DNA from: Microcaldota archaeon
GTDB lineage: Archaea > Iainarchaeota > Iainarchaeia > JAADDC01
NCBI GenBank assembly: GCA_027000685.1
Contig: JALTNN010000113.1
Coordinates: 1-8,728 of the forward strand
Direction of reading: 5' to 3'
Length of the DNA stretch: 8,728 bases
Position numbers and translations under genes: made by a program. How positions within the stretch are numbered: position 1 is the first letter of the stretch; every line of letters begins with the position of its first letter. Below, piece by piece: positions 6,307 through 8,728 of this stretch. The notes beneath the pieces were generated by a model that saw only the letters and a program-made list of their open reading frames with translations, ran no database searches and had not been told where the DNA came from.

Positions 6307-6798
6307 TTGAGGATCCTCATCACAGGAAGGCCTGGTGTGGGTAAGACGACCCTTGTAAAACGGCTGAGCGAGTGTGTACGGGTATGCGGCTTCTACACGG
6401 AGGAGGTGAGGGAGAGGGGGAGGAGGATCGGGTTCGACGGCGTGAATATAAGGACCGGCGAAAGGGTTCCCGTGGCGAGGGTGGGAGGAGGTCCGCCCCG
6501 CGTGGGAAAGTACGGCGTGTTCCTGGAAGGGGTAGAGAGGCTTATTGAGTGGCTTGAGGGATGTGAAGAGATAGTCTTCGTGGATGAGATAGGACCCATG
6601 GAGTTAAAACACCCGGGCTTCGGGAACGCTGTGGTCAGGTCGGCGGAGCGATCCAAAATCTTCCTCGCAACCGTCCACAGGAAAATCGCGGGGGAGTGGA
6701 GCCTGAAACTCGGGGCGGAGCTTATAACCATCACGGAGGAGAACAGGGAGGAGGTGTACAGGTTCCTTCTCCAAAGGCTCACTTCTCCCTCCTTATGA
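6307..6798 (+). CDS. THEP1-type nucleoside triphosphatase
   Basis: A 163-residue P-loop NTPase of the THEP1 (NTPase_1) family, which hydrolyses nucleoside triphosphates; its cellular role is not settled. The Walker A motif is GRPGVGKTT (residues 7-15). The Walker B and family signature DEIGPMELK starts at Asp93. CGFYTEEVRERGRRIGF (27-43) and ATVHRK (near 120) are also typical. It is slightly short for the family (about 170-190) but complete. The start is TTG, supported by the GGTGAT site 3 nt upstream and by the Walker A lying close to the N-terminus as usual. Only 4 nt separate it from the surface protein gene, so the two are probably co-transcribed. Its last 20 nt overlap the convergent GGPP synthase gene. 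Confidence 0.9.
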   Translation: MRILITGRPGVGKTTLVKRLSECVRVCGFYTEEVRERGRRIGFDGVNIRTGERVPVARVGGGPPRVGKYGVFLEGVERLIEWLEGCEEIVFVDEIGPMELKHPGFGNAVVRSAERSKIFLATVHRKIAGEWSLKLGAELITITEENREEVYRFLLQRLTSPSL

Positions 6799-7822
6799 GG
6801 TAAACCGCGAACTCCTTCAAGAACTGTTTTATATCCTCCCTGATATCGAGCGGCTCGAGGAGGGCGACAGCCTCCTCTGTAAGGGACTTCTCGAGGCGCC
6901 TTGCCTCTTCGAGGGCACCCGTGCTCTCTATGATCTCCATTACCCTTCTCACGCTCCCCTCATCCTCTCTTCCGAGGAACTCCTCTATAACCCTCCTATC
7001 TTCCTCGCTTCCCCTTCTGTACGCCTCAACTATGAGGAACGTCCTCTTCCCCTCCCTTATATCACTCCCCACCGGCTTGCCCGTCTTCTCCGGATCCCCG
7101 AAAACCCCGATAATATCGTCGTGTATCTGGAACGCCGTCCCCGCCTTCACTCCGAAGTCGTGGAGAACCTTGAGCGTGCTTTCGTCGCAACCTGCGAGCC
7201 ATGCACCGAGCGTGAGGGGGAACGAGATCGTATACACACCTGTCTTCAGCTCGTAGAGGAGGAGGACGTTGTCGAGCCGGACCTTCTCAAGGGGCATCTC
7301 TGTGAGGTAGAGATCTATGTTCTGGCCGTAACCCGTTAGCTCCATGGTCTCGAGGAGCCTCTCGATGACGCCGAGCTTTTTCTCCGGGCTGAGATCCGTA
7401 CCGAGAATCCTCTGGAACACGTAGGTGTAGAGGAGGTCTCCTGCGACCACGGCAAGGGAGTAGGCGAGGTGTCTTGACACCCCGAGGTTCTCATACCTCT
7501 TCCACACCGTTGGCTGCCCCCTCCTGAATTCATCCCTGTCCATGAAGTCGTCGTGCGTGAGGAGGAAGGCGTGGAACATCTCGACAGCTGTCGCAACGTC
7601 GAGCACGCTGTTTGGAACATTCTCCTCCCTCGTGAGGTAGCCCGCGATCACAAGAACGGGCCTCACCCTCTTTCCGGGAGAGAGCGTGAAGTCCCGTATG
7701 AAATCGATGGTCCTGCTGTTTATCTCTGTGAACTTCCGGGGTAGTGCCTCCTTCTCCCTGAAGAACGTCTCGAGCCTCTCATTGATCACGGGAACCCAGG
7801 TGGAGAGGAATTCCTTCAACAT
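6779..7822 (-). CDS. idsA: Geranylgeranyl diphosphate synthase (short-chain trans-prenyltransferase)
   Basis: A 347-residue type E isoprenyl diphosphate synthase, expected to condense IPP with allylic diphosphates to make GGPP for archaeal ether lipids. Both aspartate-rich motifs are present: first DDFMD (91-95) and second DDIIGVFGD (235-243), followed by GKPVGSDIREGK. GKRVRP (50-55) binds IPP; KTG (193-195) is also conserved. Length is normal. Phe86, five residues before the first motif, matches the aromatic residue that limits chain length in archaeal type I GGPP synthases, so C20 is the likely main product (inference). ATG 7822 has no ribosome binding site; a TATA-like TTTTTAA about 29 bp upstream suggests a near-leaderless mRNA. 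Its stop lies inside the end of the NTPase gene. A farnesyl or longer-chain synthase cannot be excluded. Confidence 0.92.
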   Translation of the reverse strand: MLKEFLSTWVPVINERLETFFREKEALPRKFTEINSRTIDFIRDFTLSPGKRVRPVLVIAGYLTREENVPNSVLDVATAVEMFHAFLLTHDDFMDRDEFRRGQPTVWKRYENLGVSRHLAYSLAVVAGDLLYTYVFQRILGTDLSPEKKLGVIERLLETMELTGYGQNIDLYLTEMPLEKVRLDNVLLLYELKTGVYTISFPLTLGAWLAGCDESTLKVLHDFGVKAGTAFQIHDDIIGVFGDPEKTGKPVGSDIREGKRTFLIVEAYRRGSEEDRRVIEEFLGREDEGSVRRVMEIIESTGALEEARRLEKSLTEEAVALLEPLDIREDIKQFLKEFAVYLIRREK

Positions 7823-7847
7823 GCGAATGAGAGGGAGGGCCCAAGGG

Positions 7848-7855
7848 TTAAAAAG
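7848..7855 (-). promoter_or_regulatory. TATA box for the GGPP synthase gene
   Basis: On the minus strand the 55-bp gap between the TusA-like gene and the GGPP synthase contains CTTTTTAA, centred near 7851 and 29 bp before ATG 7822. It gives the synthase its own promoter even though sufS and the small gene lie upstream on the same strand. Confidence 0.55.
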
Positions 7856-7877
7856 CCGAGACGGGCTCTTCGACGTT

Positions 7878-8096
7878 TCAAGAATTTTCCTTCTCCGCCA
7901 CTATGACGAGGTGGTCCCCCCTGTCTTCTTCATCCAACACCCTGTACTCCGCTATCTCGAGGAGCTCCTCTACGAGCTCCTTCTGATCTTTCCTCAGCAG
8001 CACCTTGACGGGAACGCCCTTGGCCAGAATATCCGACAACACGTGGACAGGGTTGTCTATACAGCCGTGGCCCGCCTTCCTTATGTCGATCTCCAT
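7878..8096 (-). CDS. TusA/SirA-like small sulfur-carrier candidate
   Basis: A 72-residue protein whose length and pattern fit the TusA fold: a short strand (MEIDIRK), a Cys-containing turn and helix (GCIDNPVHVLSDIL), a strand (PVKVLL), a charged helix, and a final strand (HLVIVAEKE). The only cysteine, Cys12, is where TusA has its active Cys, but the motif reads C-I-D-N-P rather than C-P-x-P. ATG 8096 overlaps the sufS stop (TGATG) and has GGAGG (8104-8108) 7 nt upstream; GTG 8099 is a less likely start. Being translationally coupled to a cysteine desulfurase, it may take persulfide sulfur from that enzyme, for example for tRNA thiolation or Fe-S and cofactor synthesis. This role is inference; the sequence match to TusA is weak. 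Confidence 0.6.
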   Translation of the reverse strand: MEIDIRKAGHGCIDNPVHVLSDILAKGVPVKVLLRKDQKELVEELLEIAEYRVLDEEDRGDHLVIVAEKENS

Positions 8097-8728
8097 CACA
8101 CCACCTCCCTCAGCACCTCGAGGAACTTCTCGACGTCTTCCTCATCGTTGTAGAGGTAGAAGGACGCTCTCACAGATCCCTTCACTCCCATCCTCTCGTG
8201 GAGTGGCTGGGCACAGTGGTAACCGCTCCTCACACAGACGCTTCTCTTTCCAAGCTTCATGGCTAGGAGGTGCGGATCTACACCCTCTTTCCAGAACGCC
8301 ACAACACCTCCCCTCTTTTCACCACCTAACACGTTGAAGCCCATCCTCTCGAGCTCCTCCTTTGTCCAGAGTGCCAGTTCCCTCTCATGGGGTAGTATCC
8401 TCTCCATCCCAAACCTCTGGAGGTATCTCACAGCCTCCATGAATCCCACAGCCCCTCCCACGTTCGGCGTTCCAGCCTCGTATTTCCACGGGAGCTCGTT
8501 CCACTCCACCTCTATCTCACCGTCCTTCCAGTGGACGTTCTTAATCATGTCTCCGCCGAGAAGGAAGGGCTCGGCTTCCTCGAGTATCTCCCTTCTCATC
8601 CAGAGGGCTCCCATTCCCATCGGACCGAGCATCTTGTGGGCGGAGAAGGCGAGGGCATCGACACCGAGTTCCTTCACGGAGATGGGAACGTGCGGAACGC
8701 TCTGGGCACCGTCGAGCACGACGTACGC
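8096..8728 (-). CDS. sufS: Cysteine desulfurase, SufS/CsdA type (5' part outside the window)
   Basis: The C-terminal 210 residues of a PLP enzyme that converts cysteine to alanine and an enzyme-bound persulfide. Seen in order: LDGAQSVPH, whose Asp contacts the PLP ring nitrogen; SAHKMLGP, with the Schiff-base Lys codon at 8633-8635; and RSGYHCAQPLHE, with the catalytic Cys codon at 8213-8215. The RxGxHCAQP form of the Cys loop marks group II (SufS/CsdA/Csd) rather than NifS/IscS. The usual His before His-Cys is Tyr here. RASFYLYN near the end is typical of the group. The frame stays open to the window edge, so about half the protein, including the start, is missing. It overlaps the downstream TusA-like gene by one base, indicating one operon. 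No Fe-S scaffold genes are visible. Confidence 0.95.
   Translation of the reverse strand, partial: AYVVLDGAQSVPHVPISVKELGVDALAFSAHKMLGPMGMGALWMRREILEEAEPFLLGGDMIKNVHWKDGEIEVEWNELPWKYEAGTPNVGGAVGFMEAVRYLQRFGMERILPHERELALWTKEELERMGFNVLGGEKRGGVVAFWKEGVDPHLLAMKLGKRSVCVRSGYHCAQPLHERMGVKGSVRASFYLYNDEEDVEKFLEVLREVV
8101..8108 (-). promoter_or_regulatory. Ribosome binding site of the TusA-like gene inside sufS
   Basis: On the minus strand GGAGGTGG lies within the last codons of sufS. The GGAGG core ends 7 nt before ATG 8096, the strongest such site in the window, and it supports coupled translation of the two genes. Confidence 0.65.

Noticed and set aside
8096..8728. Selenocysteine lyase or aminotransferase instead of cysteine desulfurase
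   Set aside because: The Lys and Cys loops (SAHKMLGP, HCAQP) fit SufS-type desulfurases; some of these also act on selenocysteine, but nothing here indicates that as the main role.

Overview
This window is from an archaeon, probably a thermophile. It carries an archaeal-type Holliday junction resolvase (Hjc), a THEP1-type nucleotide triphosphatase, a geranylgeranyl diphosphate synthase of the kind used for ether lipids, and surface proteins with pilin-like (class III type) leaders. TATA-like boxes sit about 25-29 bp before several starts with almost no leader, and internal genes use GGTG-type ribosome binding sites. Arg codons are mostly AGG/AGA. The lineage cannot be named from the sequence alone.

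Layout. Positions 1-60 are a GC-rich block with an inverted repeat, possibly the end of a structured RNA. Positions 124-3060 (+) encode a 978-residue membrane-anchored surface protein with about 16 propeller blades. It is followed after 11 nt by hjc (3072-3437, +). A circularly permuted GTPase of the YlqF/YawG type (3381-4136, -) converges on hjc with a 57-nt overlap. A tRNA-Arg(CCG) gene (4189-4263, +) lies divergent to the GTPase, and one near-palindromic TATA box sits midway between them. Positions 4299-6302 (+) encode a second, shorter propeller surface protein with a clear class III pilin-like signal, followed after 4 nt by a THEP1-like NTPase (6307-6798, +). On the minus strand are a GGPP synthase (6779-7822, overlapping the NTPase by 20 nt), a 72-residue TusA-like protein (7878-8096), and a 5'-truncated SufS-type cysteine desulfurase (8096-8728) that runs out of the window.

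How the genes relate. The two surface proteins share one plan (pilin-type N-terminal helix, Ig-like domain with a Cys pair, calcium-loop beta-propeller) and probably act outside the cell as adhesins or pilus-linked proteins; each is followed closely by a housekeeping gene. The cysteine desulfurase and the TusA-like protein overlap at TGATG and look like a sulfur-transfer pair. The rest is housekeeping: recombination, ribosome assembly, translation, nucleotide hydrolysis and lipid synthesis. The region is very compact, with no gene-free stretch over 300 bases.
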